Source of the DNA: Limnohabitans sp. T6-5
GTDB lineage: Bacteria > Pseudomonadota > Gammaproteobacteria > Burkholderiales > Burkholderiaceae_C
Assembly: GCF_003063315.1 (NCBI RefSeq)
Contig: NZ_NERV01000002.1
Location: 248,001-312,000 of the forward strand
Direction: 5' to 3'
Length of the DNA stretch: 64,000 bases
Part shown: piece after piece, positions 8,110 to 17,872 of the stretch
Numbering within the stretch: the first letter of the stretch is position 1
Layout of the letters: every line of letters starts with the position of its first letter
Program-made: the position numbers and the translations under genes
The notes under the pieces: model-generated
What the model saw: the letters and a program-made list of their open reading frames with translations, nothing else
What the model was told of the DNA's origin: nothing
The model's database searches: none

Positions 8110-9124
8110 AGAAGTTCGCGACCTTAAAACTCAGGCCGAGCGGATCATCGAATTGGACCTCAAGCAGATCCGCGGCTATTTGAATGACCCAGCCTGCCAA
8201 GAGGTCATGATCAATGACCCCAAAACCGTGTTCATCGAACGAAACGGCAAATTTGAAAAAGTCGATGTCACGTTCTCGTCTGCCACGCTGGAATCGGTCA
8301 TCACGACGCTGTGCAACCTGAATACCAAGTCAAAGCAGCTGGTACTGGATTGCAGATTACCAGGCCTGAGGATTGCTGCAACATTGCCACCCATTGCTGT
8401 CCATGGGCCGTCGATATCAATTCGTCGTCATTCATCACGCCTGTTCACGTTAGAGGACTATCGGCAACAGGGTGCGTTTGATCCTGCAAAAAACCTGACT
8501 CGCGACCGCGAAAGCTTCGACAAGGACATCAGCGGCGGGGGCGCGGAGGTCATGGAGTTTTTGGCTTGGCTTGTGGCCAGTCATGAAAATTTCATGGTCA
8601 CCGGCTCCACCAGTTCGGGCAAGACAGCTTTTCTCAATTGTCTCGCTCAGATGCTGCCCGTGGATGAGCGGGTCATCACCATTGAAGACACCGCAGAACT
8701 TCAGATCAAGGTCCCCAACTGGCTGGCATTCGAAGCGAATGCATCTCAAGGTGTTGATGTGCGAATGCTCGTGCGCCATGCCTTGCGCAATCGTCCAAAC
8801 CGCATCTGGGTCGGGGAAGGGCGCGGGGCCGAGTTTTACGACATCTTGGATGCCTACAACACGGGCCATCCTGGCTCAGCGGTGACGTTCCACAGTGACA
8901 GCGCGAGTATGGCTTTGTCCAGACTGGAGAACATGGTGCGCGTTGCACCCGAAGCATCGAATTGGCCACTGAATGATTTGCGCCGCCAGATTGCATCAAC
9001 TTTCCGTTACGTCGTGCACTGCTCGAATGTGGCGGGTAAACGCGGGCCATCTGAAATTCTTTTGATCGAAGGATTTCAAGATGACCACTACCAGACCCGC
9101 ACGTTATTTCAGCGTGCAAGGTAA
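8102..9124 (+). CDS. virB11: VirB11/TrbB-family secretion ATPase
   Basis: 340-residue cytoplasmic hexameric ATPase. N-terminal domain to about residue 150, then P-loop GSTSSGKT (about 166-173), VITIEDTAELQI (Asp box), VGEGRGAEFYDILDAYNTGH (Walker B region, with Gly where many homologues have a hydrophobic residue after Glu) and an HSDSA His box. Lying first in the row, before virB2, follows the Trb gene order rather than the Agrobacterium VirB order. Confidence 0.92.
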   Translation: MTEEVRDLKTQAERIIELDLKQIRGYLNDPACQEVMINDPKTVFIERNGKFEKVDVTFSSATLESVITTLCNLNTKSKQLVLDCRLPGLRIAATLPPIAVHGPSISIRRHSSRLFTLEDYRQQGAFDPAKNLTRDRESFDKDISGGGAEVMEFLAWLVASHENFMVTGSTSSGKTAFLNCLAQMLPVDERVITIEDTAELQIKVPNWLAFEANASQGVDVRMLVRHALRNRPNRIWVGEGRGAEFYDILDAYNTGHPGSAVTFHSDSASMALSRLENMVRVAPEASNWPLNDLRRQIASTFRYVVHCSNVAGKRGPSEILLIEGFQDDHYQTRTLFQRAR

Positions 9125-9146
9125 ACCCAAAAGGAGCATCAAGATC

Positions 9147-9461
9147 ATGAACAAGATTACGCAAATTTCTACCGCTAAGGCCTATGTCATGGCCACGTTA
9201 CTGGGGTTGCTCTGCCACCCCTCAGTGGTTTCTGCCGGGGTACTGTCTAAGGGCATCTGCCGACCCTACAAGATGCTGGTGGACAACGAATTGTTCGTGG
9301 TTCTTTCAGTCGTGGCATCTGCCATTTTGCTGATTGCGTGGAAGCTGGCTCCGTCCGGCCAGTTGATGACCAGAGCCGTAGGTGTACTGGCTGCCCTGAG
9401 CATTGCGCTGAACATCGAAACCTTGATCCAAATCGTGACTGGTGTTGGATTGTTTTGCTGA
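9147..9461 (+). CDS. virB2: VirB2/TrbC-like major pilin of the T4SS
   Basis: 104-residue pilin precursor. Signal region with LCHPSVVSA before the probable cleavage, then two hydrophobic helices (NELFVVLSVVASAILLIAW and MTRAVGVLAALSIALNIETL) with a short polar loop, the VirB2 hairpin plan. ATG 9147 follows AAGGAG by about 10 bp. Sits between virB11 and virB3 as expected. Confidence 0.8.
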   Translation: MNKITQISTAKAYVMATLLGLLCHPSVVSAGVLSKGICRPYKMLVDNELFVVLSVVASAILLIAWKLAPSGQLMTRAVGVLAALSIALNIETLIQIVTGVGLFC

Positions 9462-9471
9462 CTTGAACGCC

Positions 9472-9789
9472 ATGCTGAGCACTATAGAAACCTCGGATGT
9501 CAAAAAGTCTTTGCTGACTGAGATGACCACATTTGGCGTGGACGACTGGCTTTTCGTCATCAACCTGGAAATCTTTTTGGTTCTAGCGGTTGGGCTGCGT
9601 ATCCACTCTTGGTTTGTGATGACCGTGGTGCTTCACATGGTGCTCATGGTGGTGACCAAATTTCAGCCTCGCGTGTTGTTCGTCTACATCAAGTATGTAC
9701 GGCAGTCTGCAGGCTATGGCTCTTGGCTCGGTGCACGAATGAAGCGCGGGCATCGACCACAGTGGTTGATGCAGGGGCGTGCCTTATGA
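9472..9789 (+). CDS. virB3: VirB3/TrbD-like membrane protein
   Basis: About 105 residues with one hydrophobic hairpin (WFVMTVVLHMVLMVV) and a polar C-terminus with FVYIKYVRQSAGYGSW. Size, N-terminal DWLFVINLEIFLVLAVGLR and its place before virB4 fit VirB3. An ATG at 9472 is preferred over the frame's earlier TTG because the latter overlaps virB2. The stop overlaps the virB4 start. Confidence 0.75.
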   Translation: MLSTIETSDVKKSLLTEMTTFGVDDWLFVINLEIFLVLAVGLRIHSWFVMTVVLHMVLMVVTKFQPRVLFVYIKYVRQSAGYGSWLGARMKRGHRPQWLMQGRAL

Positions 9790-12401
9790 CTAGCAAAGTT
9801 TATGGCGGCTTTCGGTTTGATCCGGGACACAGCGTCGCCCAGCGCACGGAGCGATTCGAAGAAGTTGAGGGCAGCCCACTGACTGAGGTCATTCGCTGGT
9901 TGATGCCGCTCAACGAGCGTGTGATTTTGAATAAAGACGGATCACTCATGGCCTGCTTCGACTTCATCGGCAAAGACGTTGATTCATCTGACCCAGAGGA
10001 TGTCAATCAAGTGCGCGCTCAACTGGTCTATGTGATGGAGCAGCTTCAAGACCTGGGTCCAACAATTACCTGGCAGGTGCGCAGAAGAATCACAAAAAAA
10101 TACCCGGAGGGTATCTATCCCGATCTCATCACATCGCGGATGAACGATCTGCAGGCAGAAAAATTCATCAGTGATGTGCACTACGTCAACCGACACACGT
10201 TGATCTTGAGTCTCCCGCCTGTAGGAGGTTCGACACGGTTGCTCGGCGCCATTGCGCGAGCACAAGGGGGTGGGTTGTTCCAAATCGGCCGCATCTTGCT
10301 TGCGGGTCTCTACAAAAGCATCAAAGGCGATGATGACTTTCCCTACTCGAACATGGAGGAGGTAGAGCAGGCCTTGGTGTCATTTGACAAGGTGGTCGAT
10401 ACCTTTCTTGCGAGCACAGCGGGTTTGAAAACGAAGGTCATGACCGGTGCTGTGCTCGGAGGATTTTTGCAGCTGGCGTCCACACCTACCAGCGATCTGG
10501 ACTGCCAAGCAGAACTGTCGATACATGGTGCATCCATGCTGGATGAAGTTCTGCCCCAGGGCGCCATCAACAATGAGTATGCGGACGTGCTGGAGTTTCA
10601 GCACAACACCAAAAAATCATGGGCTTGCTGCTACACGCTGGACTTGCGTCGGCGCGAAAAAATCGGAATGGATCTTCTGGACCAGCTGATGTCAGCGCCC
10701 TGCGAATTCACACTGTCTCAGGTCTACAAAGCGTTACCTCGAAGCAAGGGCGCAAAGGCTGTTGCAGAGGCGGAGGTTTATCACGCCAATCGGAAGTACT
10801 CGCTGAAATCCTTCGTTGCGGCTGCAGTCAGCCATGGGGACGTGTCCAGGCTGCAGACAAACGAAGCACGTGAGTCCGATGCCAACGAGGCCCGCGCTCT
10901 CAAGGAGAACATTGAAGCGGGGAAAGAGGGGGCTGGCTACTACTATGGGGTTGTGATGATTCAAGCGGCCACCACGGCAGGCCTGGAAACAGCTCAGAAA
11001 AAAGTTGAAGAGATTTTGCAGGCAGCTCGCCTGAGTCCGCGCCTGGAGGGCTTGCACAAATTCAGCAGCTTTTGCGCAACCATCCCGGGTAGCCAAGAAG
11101 AGGTTGCTCGTTGGGTCAAGATCACATCTGAAAACTTTGTCGATCTGTGCCCATCCAGAACCGTCAGTGATGGCGCTTATGTGAATGAATATCTGAGCGA
11201 TTCAATGGGTGCGCCGTGTCATGCCTTGGTCGCATTCCCGACCAAATCAAAAACACCGTTTTACTACACGGGTTATGTTGGCCAGGTAGGTCATGAACTG
11301 GTGATCGGTGGAACCGGGACAGGCAAAACGGCTATCTCCACCATCCTGTGGTCACAGTTCAGAAAGTACCCCGGTGCTCGAGTTTTGGTATTCGACAAAA
11401 ACTACAGCTGCCGTCCTGCCATCTACCTGCAAGGGGGCAACTACATTGACCTGAACCCAGAAAAACAAGAGGGCGCCAATCGTAAAAGAATGTCCCCTAT
11501 CGCGGCCTTGATGAAGGGGGGTAGTCAGAGGCACTTGCCGTTTATTACGCGTTGGCTGGAGCTTCTGGCCAGCATGCGTGGCTACACCGTCACATCTGTG
11601 GACCGCAAAGACCTTGAAGTGGCATTGCGTGCGACGGCGGAGCTGGGCCAGGTCGAACCATCGGCTTTGCGGTTGGGAACCGTTGTCGTCAGGCTTGATG
11701 CGACGACAGAGCTTGCACAACAATTGGCGCTCTGGGTTGGCGACAGTGTGTATGCGGGCTACTACGACAACGCAAGCGATGACTTCAATATCGACCAATT
11801 GACGGGCATCGAGATGGGCAGCGTGCTGTCCAATGAGGAACTGGCAGCTCCGTTCATGATGTACGCGTTCTATCGAATTGAAGTTCGACTGAGGGACATG
11901 GGAGCACGTGAAGACGCACCGATTCCAACGCAAATCTACATCCCTGAGGCTTGGTATTTTGTGCGTCAACCGACTTTTGCCAACGAGCTGGATGAATGGC
12001 TCGTCACGCTTCGCAAGCTCGGTGCACGCATCACGCTCGATACGCAAAACCCTGACAAGCTGATTCAAAGTCCGGTGTTCGCTGCGATTCGCGACAACAT
12101 TCCATCGCTGATCTTGACGCCCAATCCGAGGGCAAACACGGCATCGCTTACGCGCATGTACATCGACGAGTTGGGCTTTAGTGAACACGAACTGAATTAC
12201 ATCGCACGCGGCACGCCGGGTCAGGACTACTACATCAAGCAAGGTGAGATTTCCCGGCGCATCAGCATGCGCTTATCCCCTGAGCTCGTGGCCATGGTGC
12301 GTTCTGATCCAAAAGCCCAGAAGGCATTGGATCACTACATCCAAATGGGGCTTCCAGATGGCTGGCAGCAAAAGTACATCCAGGAGTTGTGCCATGAGTA
12401 A
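9786..12401 (+). CDS. virB4: VirB4/TrbE secretion ATPase
   Basis: 871-residue ATPase that powers pilus assembly and substrate transfer. N-terminal CagE/VirB4 region (RVILNKDGSLMACFDF) is followed by P-loop IGGTGTGKTA near residue 507 and later QIYIPEAWYFVRQPTF and ITLDTQNPDKL. ATG 9786 overlaps the virB3 stop (ATGA), favouring this start over a longer upstream open frame. Length is normal. Confidence 0.93.
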   Translation: MTSKVYGGFRFDPGHSVAQRTERFEEVEGSPLTEVIRWLMPLNERVILNKDGSLMACFDFIGKDVDSSDPEDVNQVRAQLVYVMEQLQDLGPTITWQVRRRITKKYPEGIYPDLITSRMNDLQAEKFISDVHYVNRHTLILSLPPVGGSTRLLGAIARAQGGGLFQIGRILLAGLYKSIKGDDDFPYSNMEEVEQALVSFDKVVDTFLASTAGLKTKVMTGAVLGGFLQLASTPTSDLDCQAELSIHGASMLDEVLPQGAINNEYADVLEFQHNTKKSWACCYTLDLRRREKIGMDLLDQLMSAPCEFTLSQVYKALPRSKGAKAVAEAEVYHANRKYSLKSFVAAAVSHGDVSRLQTNEARESDANEARALKENIEAGKEGAGYYYGVVMIQAATTAGLETAQKKVEEILQAARLSPRLEGLHKFSSFCATIPGSQEEVARWVKITSENFVDLCPSRTVSDGAYVNEYLSDSMGAPCHALVAFPTKSKTPFYYTGYVGQVGHELVIGGTGTGKTAISTILWSQFRKYPGARVLVFDKNYSCRPAIYLQGGNYIDLNPEKQEGANRKRMSPIAALMKGGSQRHLPFITRWLELLASMRGYTVTSVDRKDLEVALRATAELGQVEPSALRLGTVVVRLDATTELAQQLALWVGDSVYAGYYDNASDDFNIDQLTGIEMGSVLSNEELAAPFMMYAFYRIEVRLRDMGAREDAPIPTQIYIPEAWYFVRQPTFANELDEWLVTLRKLGARITLDTQNPDKLIQSPVFAAIRDNIPSLILTPNPRANTASLTRMYIDELGFSEHELNYIARGTPGQDYYIKQGEISRRISMRLSPELVAMVRSDPKAQKALDHYIQMGLPDGWQQKYIQELCHE

Positions 12402-13221
12402 AGATAACTCAATTTTTCAGCGGTTGATCGCAGGCATTGTTCTGATCGCTCTTGGAGCTTCAGTTCAATCCGGGACGATTGCGGGGACTGGGGGGTCAAC
12501 AGAAATAACCCAGATATTGAACAACTCCGAGTTGGTTGCAGGTGTTTACAAGCAGGCCGAAATGGTTGCGGAACAAGTTCAAAGCAAACTGGTTCAGCTT
12601 GATCAACTCACCTCGATGCAAACAAACTTGGAAAAGTTGCGCAGCGGCGATGTGGCATCAGTGATCAATCAGTTCCGCTCTCAAGTGCGCGCCTACCAGG
12701 ACCTTAAAAACGCAACAACGGGACTGCGTGATGCGGCTGCATCTGCGAGAGCCATGTTTGAGGCCCGAGGCATTGATTTTTCTGGGTCAGGCCGCACTGA
12801 TTTGCGTTCATACATCCAGTATGAATTGGAGCTCGCCAAGCGCAAGGGCGGTGTCTATAGACAGCGGCTGGACCAAGACCTCGGCGCCCTGGACAACATG
12901 CAGCAGCGGTCGCAAGAGTTTCGCCGTGTAGCTGACGAAACGGCCAACATCACTGGCAATGTCCAAGGCATTCAGCGCCTGTCACAGCTCAGTGCAATGA
13001 CTGCTGGGGAGCTCATGGAACTCAAGGCTGCAGTTCTCGCTCAAAACGCAGAATCCAATCGACAGCAAATTGATGCTGTGGCCAATACCGAAGTCAAATC
13101 GGGCGTTCATGACCAAACAGTACGGGGCGCCCGCGAACGGAAAAACCGTGACAACTCAGCAACTTCTTCAAGAATTGATCCCCTGAAACCCTGGGGCAAT
13201 CTTGGTGGCAATGGGTATTGA
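12394..13221 (+). CDS. virB5: VirB5/TrbJ-like pilus-associated protein
   Basis: 275 residues with a signal peptide (IAGIVLIALGASVQSGTIA) and a long helical, Gln-rich body with heptad-like repeats, as in TrbJ/VirB5, the minor pilus-tip component. It overlaps virB4 by 8 bp. The C-terminal tail after residue 240 is basic and low in complexity. Confidence 0.78.
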   Translation: MSKDNSIFQRLIAGIVLIALGASVQSGTIAGTGGSTEITQILNNSELVAGVYKQAEMVAEQVQSKLVQLDQLTSMQTNLEKLRSGDVASVINQFRSQVRAYQDLKNATTGLRDAAASARAMFEARGIDFSGSGRTDLRSYIQYELELAKRKGGVYRQRLDQDLGALDNMQQRSQEFRRVADETANITGNVQGIQRLSQLSAMTAGELMELKAAVLAQNAESNRQQIDAVANTEVKSGVHDQTVRGARERKNRDNSATSSRIDPLKPWGNLGGNGY

Positions 13222-13226
13222 TTGCC

Positions 13227-13529
13227 ATGAACATTTTTGAAACATCTGCACTTGCGCTCGGTCGTCGGGATTTGGTCACCGGCTCTCAGATCCGTGCAAC
13301 TTTCCGTTGGATGCGTCTGTATGCATCTGCATCCAACAGCGGGGTAACACTGCCTCAAGTGCCCAAGCGCGTCAGCAAGTCCTTATCACTGCTGGCATTG
13401 ACCTCAGCTTTTCGCCTGGCTATTCATGAGCCTGCTGTTTTGGCGATTGGCGTTATCTGCACGCCACCAACAATTTTGTATGGACTGTGGGCTGTGGTGT
13501 TTCGCCTATTTCGGTTGATTGGAGCCTGA
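13227..13529 (+). CDS. Unknown small membrane protein at the TrbK position
   Basis: 100 residues with two hydrophobic stretches in the C-terminal half (LSLLALTSAFRLAI and VLAIGVICTPPTILYGLWAVVF). It lies between virB5 and virB6, the place of trbK (entry exclusion) in Trb operons, but lacks a lipobox, so I do not assign that role. ATG 13227 is close behind the virB5 stop. Confidence 0.55.
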   Translation: MNIFETSALALGRRDLVTGSQIRATFRWMRLYASASNSGVTLPQVPKRVSKSLSLLALTSAFRLAIHEPAVLAIGVICTPPTILYGLWAVVFRLFRLIGA

Positions 13530-13530
13530 C

Positions 13531-14589
13531 ATGGCATTGGATGCAGGCGCAACATTACTTTCGATCTACAACGGGATCATCGCCCACGCGCAAAGCACGT
13601 CGGGCGTATTGATCGGTGATGGTCAGGACCTGGCTGGTGTGCTGCTCCTCATCACATCAGGCTGGATCGTGGTGATCTGGCTTCTCAGTGGCGATGGCTC
13701 TACGGCATTGATGGACGCATTTGGAGCGATTGCCAAATACTCCATCGTAACCATGCTTTTGGCTGGTTGGCTTGGGACGGTTGGAGGATTTTTTCAATCC
13801 AATGTCAATGACTTGTCCCTGAAAGTGGCGGGCACAAGCTCGGTGGATGGCTCAATCAATTTGATGCTTGAAGCGGCGAAAAAACTGTTTGTCTCAGCTG
13901 AGTACGACAGTCGCTCAAGCAAGTGTAAAGACGTGGAGGTCAGTGATCCCATGACCGGCACGATCAGCACCGCTGTTCAGTGTGAAAACACCACCCGTGG
14001 TGCCGAACCCACGTGGTCTGACATTTTGCTGAACTTCCCCATGGTCTTGTTCACCTGGTTGTTCAAACTGCTGGCCTTGGTATTTCTGATGCTTGCTACA
14101 GCCGCATTCTTACTGACCATCTTCATTGCCGAAGTGCTATTCGGGCTGGCGTTGACCATGGGGCCTATTTTGGTGCCATGGCTCATCTGGCAGCGCATGG
14201 AGTGGCTGTTTGATGGTTGGTTGCGCTTCACGATTGGCGCATGTCTGACCAAGGTCGTTGCCTTCTTCATGGTGGGCATCACCGCAGGAATCATCACTAC
14301 AGCCAAAACGGTTGCTGACGTGGCCAACGTAAAAAGTGGCTCAGAAATGCTGGCAGTAGATGAAATGGCAGCGTTTTTGATCTGCATCTGCGCAGCAATT
14401 TCTGCATTTTTGATGTGGCAGGTGCCTGGAATCGCTCAGGGCTTGATCAGTGGATCGGGTGGGGCTACTGCTCAAAAGTTTGGGCAAAGCAGCACTGGAA
14501 AATCAGTTGGCAACTTTCCTGGTGCTGTGATTAAGGGTGGGGTCGCTCAGCTTGACGCTTTCAAGAAAGCAATGAAAGGCGGGAAATGA
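13531..14589 (+). CDS. virB6: VirB6/TrbL polytopic channel protein
   Basis: 352 residues with at least six hydrophobic segments, including GVLLLITSGWIVVIWLL, WLFKLLALVFLMLATAAFLL and FLICICAAISAFLMW, and a large periplasmic loop (about 85-165) with two or more Cys. The Trp-rich region ILVPWLIWQRMEWLFDGWLR is typical of TrbL/VirB6. ATG 13531 is two bp after the preceding stop. Confidence 0.88.
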   Translation: MALDAGATLLSIYNGIIAHAQSTSGVLIGDGQDLAGVLLLITSGWIVVIWLLSGDGSTALMDAFGAIAKYSIVTMLLAGWLGTVGGFFQSNVNDLSLKVAGTSSVDGSINLMLEAAKKLFVSAEYDSRSSKCKDVEVSDPMTGTISTAVQCENTTRGAEPTWSDILLNFPMVLFTWLFKLLALVFLMLATAAFLLTIFIAEVLFGLALTMGPILVPWLIWQRMEWLFDGWLRFTIGACLTKVVAFFMVGITAGIITTAKTVADVANVKSGSEMLAVDEMAAFLICICAAISAFLMWQVPGIAQGLISGSGGATAQKFGQSSTGKSVGNFPGAVIKGGVAQLDAFKKAMKGGK

Positions 14590-14594
14590 ATATT

Positions 14595-14795
14595 TCAGTC
14601 GCACCACCAAATGCGATGGTGATCCTCGGCATCACGCTTCGCTTTGGAATGCCTTGCAATCTTTTCAGCCTCGGTTTCCGGCTCATAGAACGCAGGAGCG
14701 TGCTTACCCGCGATTTTTCTCAGAACGAAACCCAAGACGATGGGGATCGAAAAAATGATCAGCGCGTGAATGTAGAGATATTGCAAGAGTTCCAT
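14595..14795 (-). CDS. Small membrane protein antisense within the T4SS operon
   Basis: 66 residues on minus: one N-terminal transmembrane helix (YLYIHALIIFSIPIVLGFVL) and a charged tail. A GGAG sits about 6 bp before its ATG. The plus strand of this stretch has no credible gene, so the ORF is likely real although it opposes all its neighbours. Function unknown. Confidence 0.5.
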   Translation of the reverse strand: MELLQYLYIHALIIFSIPIVLGFVLRKIAGKHAPAFYEPETEAEKIARHSKAKRDAEDHHRIWWCD

Positions 14796-14932
14796 GACTC
14801 GCTCCAGTTGTTGTTGAACAGTGGAAAAGTGCGAGCGGCTCTCGCTGCCGAAGGGGGGAGGCTTTCAACCTCGTTGAGTCGAACTTTATTTCCTACACAA
14901 ACTTTTGTCAAATTTCCACTCAGGGGCCAAGC
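14796..14932. other. Spacer between antisense gene and virB8
   Basis: Together with 14595-14795 this forms a 343-bp break in the plus operon. I see no plus gene in it. It probably carries the start signals of the minus small gene; the plus operon may need its own promoter here. Confidence 0.4.
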
Positions 14933-15643
14933 ATGACCGACCACAAGAGACCACCAGTTGGCACGCAGGAGGGGTTGGCCGCTGCTGGTGTATTCGTAGA
15001 CCTGATATCAGCTCTCAAAGCCAACAACGCACGACTTGAAAAGAAGAACGGGGTGCTGATGGTCATGGTCGGATTGCTGATTGTGACGTTGATGTTTGCC
15101 ATGCCCTTCAAAAAGGTTGTGCCATTTTTCTATGAGGTGGATTCAGCTACTGGGCGAGTAGCCGCTTCAGGAAAGGTCGCTGATGAACTCAAGATCAGTG
15201 ACAAAAACATCGGTTTTTTCCTCCGTCTTTGGGCCGCCCGTTTGGTCGTCATCAATGCCGCCACGCTCAAACAAGGCTTGCCAGGGGCCTACAAATGGAC
15301 CCGAGGGGCTGCAGCAACTGAACTCGACAACTGGATCGACAAGGTGGATCAAACCGCTACCCGCATCGGAAAGATCCCTGGATTGTCGCGTGAGCTGATT
15401 GGCACGCCTGTCGTCTCTTTCAATGAAGACCGCTCGGTAGCGTTCATTGATTTGGTCTGGGCAGAAAAGATCAATGGCGTTGAAACAGATCGCCGTCGAA
15501 AACTCTTGACCGTTGAGTTCGGCACTGTCGCAGAAAACGCATCACTGGGCTCCAAGCAAGTGTCCACGACTGCTGACGACCAGGACAACCCACTGGGCCT
15601 GGTCATTACCCACTTCACGATGAACGATCAAGAATCCAAATGA
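14933..15643 (+). CDS. virB8: VirB8/TrbF inner-membrane scaffold
   Basis: 236 residues: cytoplasmic N-terminus, one transmembrane helix (GVLMVMVGLLIVTLMFAM, about 41-58) and a periplasmic VirB8 domain. Bitopic layout, size and position before virB9 and virB10 support the call. The stop shares ATGA with virB9. Confidence 0.85.
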   Translation: MTDHKRPPVGTQEGLAAAGVFVDLISALKANNARLEKKNGVLMVMVGLLIVTLMFAMPFKKVVPFFYEVDSATGRVAASGKVADELKISDKNIGFFLRLWAARLVVINAATLKQGLPGAYKWTRGAAATELDNWIDKVDQTATRIGKIPGLSRELIGTPVVSFNEDRSVAFIDLVWAEKINGVETDRRRKLLTVEFGTVAENASLGSKQVSTTADDQDNPLGLVITHFTMNDQESK

Positions 15644-16578
15644 AACACGTTATTTCTTTGCTCGCCCTCACAGCGATTGTGGTTTGCAATGTCGCGGCAG
15701 CTCAGCCCAAGGATTCCAAAGATGCCCGATCTGTGGCAAAGGATCTGTGCCAATTGAGCCGTGAGAGGGGGCCGAGCTCCGACTCTGGAGTTCAGGCCAG
15801 GCCGATGCCACACGACTCCCGGTTGGTGGTCTTCGGCTATGACAAAAATGCCCTGTTTCCGGTCTACACCATCTTCAATCGGTTCACGCACTTTGAATTC
15901 CAGGATGGCGAAAAGGTGCTGTCCTCATTCCTCAATGACGAGTCCGAATGGGAGCAGAAGGTCGCCATTACTGGACAGGACATTTTTGTGCGGTCCAAGG
16001 TGCGCGGTGTCAGCGGAACAATGACCGTGATCACCTCAAAACGCCGCTATCAGATCGAATTGTTGGATGTGGCGGGTTGTCCTGATCAATCGCGTTATCA
16101 GCGGGTCTCCTGGGTCACGCACGATGGTGTTTTTGAGGCCCCCAAGGAGACTGATGATCTACCCAAGGCGCCCAAAATAGTGGGTTCTGAGTCGGGTGCT
16201 ATCGCTCGTCATTCAACTGCAGACGAGGGCATGGATGACAGCATTCAGCTTTCCAAGCTAAACATGAATTACTCGATTGATGGCGATGCAGACATCAAAC
16301 CAGAGCGAGTGTTTGATGACGGTTCTCGCACATGGGTCCAGTTTTCCAAGCAACTGGTGCTCAGGCCCGCGATATTTTCTGTGAGCAAAGAAGGTGTTGG
16401 CGAACCTGTCGAATACGTCCCAAGAGGTACATATTTCGTTTTGCCAAAGACCTACCTGGGCGGATTGCTTTTGAAGCTCGGAAAGCAAGAAGTTCGCATC
16501 CGAAACAAGGCGGGCAGTTGCGGGATATTTGATTCCGCGTGCCGAGAAGTTCGTACCTCCAACATCACTCGCGATTGA
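15640..16578 (+). CDS. virB9: VirB9/TrbG core-complex protein
   Basis: 312-residue periplasmic/outer-membrane core protein. Signal peptide ending in NVAAAQ, an N-terminal beta domain (residues 60-150), and a VirB9 C-terminal domain beginning LNMNYSIDGDADIKPERVFDDGSRTWVQF. The same YxVxG...VFDDG pattern recurs in the pilL-like gene downstream. Coupled to virB8 by a 4-bp overlap. Confidence 0.88.
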   Translation: MKHVISLLALTAIVVCNVAAAQPKDSKDARSVAKDLCQLSRERGPSSDSGVQARPMPHDSRLVVFGYDKNALFPVYTIFNRFTHFEFQDGEKVLSSFLNDESEWEQKVAITGQDIFVRSKVRGVSGTMTVITSKRRYQIELLDVAGCPDQSRYQRVSWVTHDGVFEAPKETDDLPKAPKIVGSESGAIARHSTADEGMDDSIQLSKLNMNYSIDGDADIKPERVFDDGSRTWVQFSKQLVLRPAIFSVSKEGVGEPVEYVPRGTYFVLPKTYLGGLLLKLGKQEVRIRNKAGSCGIFDSACREVRTSNITRD

Positions 16579-16580
16579 CC

Positions 16581-17843
16581 ATGCCAAAGCTCAAGCTGGG
16601 AACAACGCGAAAGTGGCTGCATTACGCCGGTGGCGCGATGCTCATTTTCATTGCTGTAGCACTGCTGTACCGTACGTTGACGGGTAGCACTTTGCGTGAT
16701 CAAAAGCTGCAAAAGGAAGCCGAAAAAGCGTCCTTGGAACTGTCCAAAAAGCCCGCCCCGAATGCCGAGGCCTTGAGTGTGAAGTTGGAGCGTGCGCGTG
16801 AAGAAGCGGCCAATGCTGCAAAGCCTGCAACCGCCCCCGACGTGGGTGGCGCATCCAAGGACGGCCCACTCACCCCTTTGCCGCCAGTCCCTTCAGGGTC
16901 CGATAAATCAGCCAACTCGCCCAGGCTGCCCGCATCTACGCCGCCGCCTCCAAGCGATCAAGAACTTGATGCCTATGCTCAATCGAAAGACGCAAACGTC
17001 AGAGACGCCAATCGCAGACTGGCCAGCTGGGAGCAAAAGGACGACAGTACCAACTCCAAAGGCACTGGTGATAGCCCCTCGATGCGGCAGGCACCGTCAG
17101 CAGCTGGTGTGCAAAGCGGCACTCCCGCATCCAGTGCATTGCTGGATGCATATCTGAAATCACAAGGTGGCCAGGGTGCCGCACAGTCCAGTCAAGATCA
17201 ATTTCGGCAGTCATTGCCAAAAGGCGTAGCAGCGCCTTTGTATTCCCAAGGCAAGCCAGGCAACCCCGAATCCCATCCACTCATGGAGGGCGACACCATA
17301 CCTGTCGTGATGCGCGTAGCAGTGTCTTCGGATATTGCTGGCCCATGCCGAGCCCAGGTCTCTGAAGACATCTACGACTCGTTGACTCAGCGGTATTTGT
17401 TGATCCCGGCTGGATCACGGGTCATCTGTGCGTATGACTCTGGGGTTGTTCAGGGACAAGAAAGGCTCTTGATCGCCTTCACGCGGTTGATTTTCCCGAA
17501 TGGGAGTTCCGTGGCTCTGGCGGGCATGCCAGCCGCAGACATGGAGGGTGCTATTGGTGCTCCTGCAGACGTGAACTCACGGTTTTGGCGGATCTATGGG
17601 TCTTCCCTCTTGATTGCGGCGGTCACTCGCGCCGCTGAGCAGACCGGTGGCTCTGCCTCCGTGACGATCAATACCACCGGCGCATCCGGTGTCGCAACAG
17701 CCGCAGGGGTGTTGGCGGAAACCGCCCGTAAAACACTGGAACGCAACTTGAACATCAAACCGGAGTTGCGCGTGAAACCTGGCGATGTGCTTCGAGTGGT
17801 CGTGACCCGAGACATGGTTCTTGAACCGTTTTCTCGCCGCTGA
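16581..17843 (+). CDS. virB10: VirB10/TrbI core-complex protein
   Basis: 420 residues: short cytoplasmic N-terminus, transmembrane helix (GGAMLIFIAVALLYRTL), a Pro-, Ser- and Ala-rich linker (about 90-200), then the VirB10 domain with IPAGSRVICAYDSGV, LIFPNGSSVALAGMP and a C-terminal RVKPGDVLRVVVTRDM. It spans inner to outer membrane and senses ATP use. ATG 16581 is 2 bp after the virB9 stop. Confidence 0.92.
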   Translation: MPKLKLGTTRKWLHYAGGAMLIFIAVALLYRTLTGSTLRDQKLQKEAEKASLELSKKPAPNAEALSVKLERAREEAANAAKPATAPDVGGASKDGPLTPLPPVPSGSDKSANSPRLPASTPPPPSDQELDAYAQSKDANVRDANRRLASWEQKDDSTNSKGTGDSPSMRQAPSAAGVQSGTPASSALLDAYLKSQGGQGAAQSSQDQFRQSLPKGVAAPLYSQGKPGNPESHPLMEGDTIPVVMRVAVSSDIAGPCRAQVSEDIYDSLTQRYLLIPAGSRVICAYDSGVVQGQERLLIAFTRLIFPNGSSVALAGMPAADMEGAIGAPADVNSRFWRIYGSSLLIAAVTRAAEQTGGSASVTINTTGASGVATAAGVLAETARKTLERNLNIKPELRVKPGDVLRVVVTRDMVLEPFSRR

Positions 17844-17872
17844 TTTTTAACCAACCAAGGACCTGATCTGAT

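Noticed and set aside
11352..12242. 296-residue minus ORF inside virB4
   Set aside because: Shadow of the VirB4 ATPase domain.
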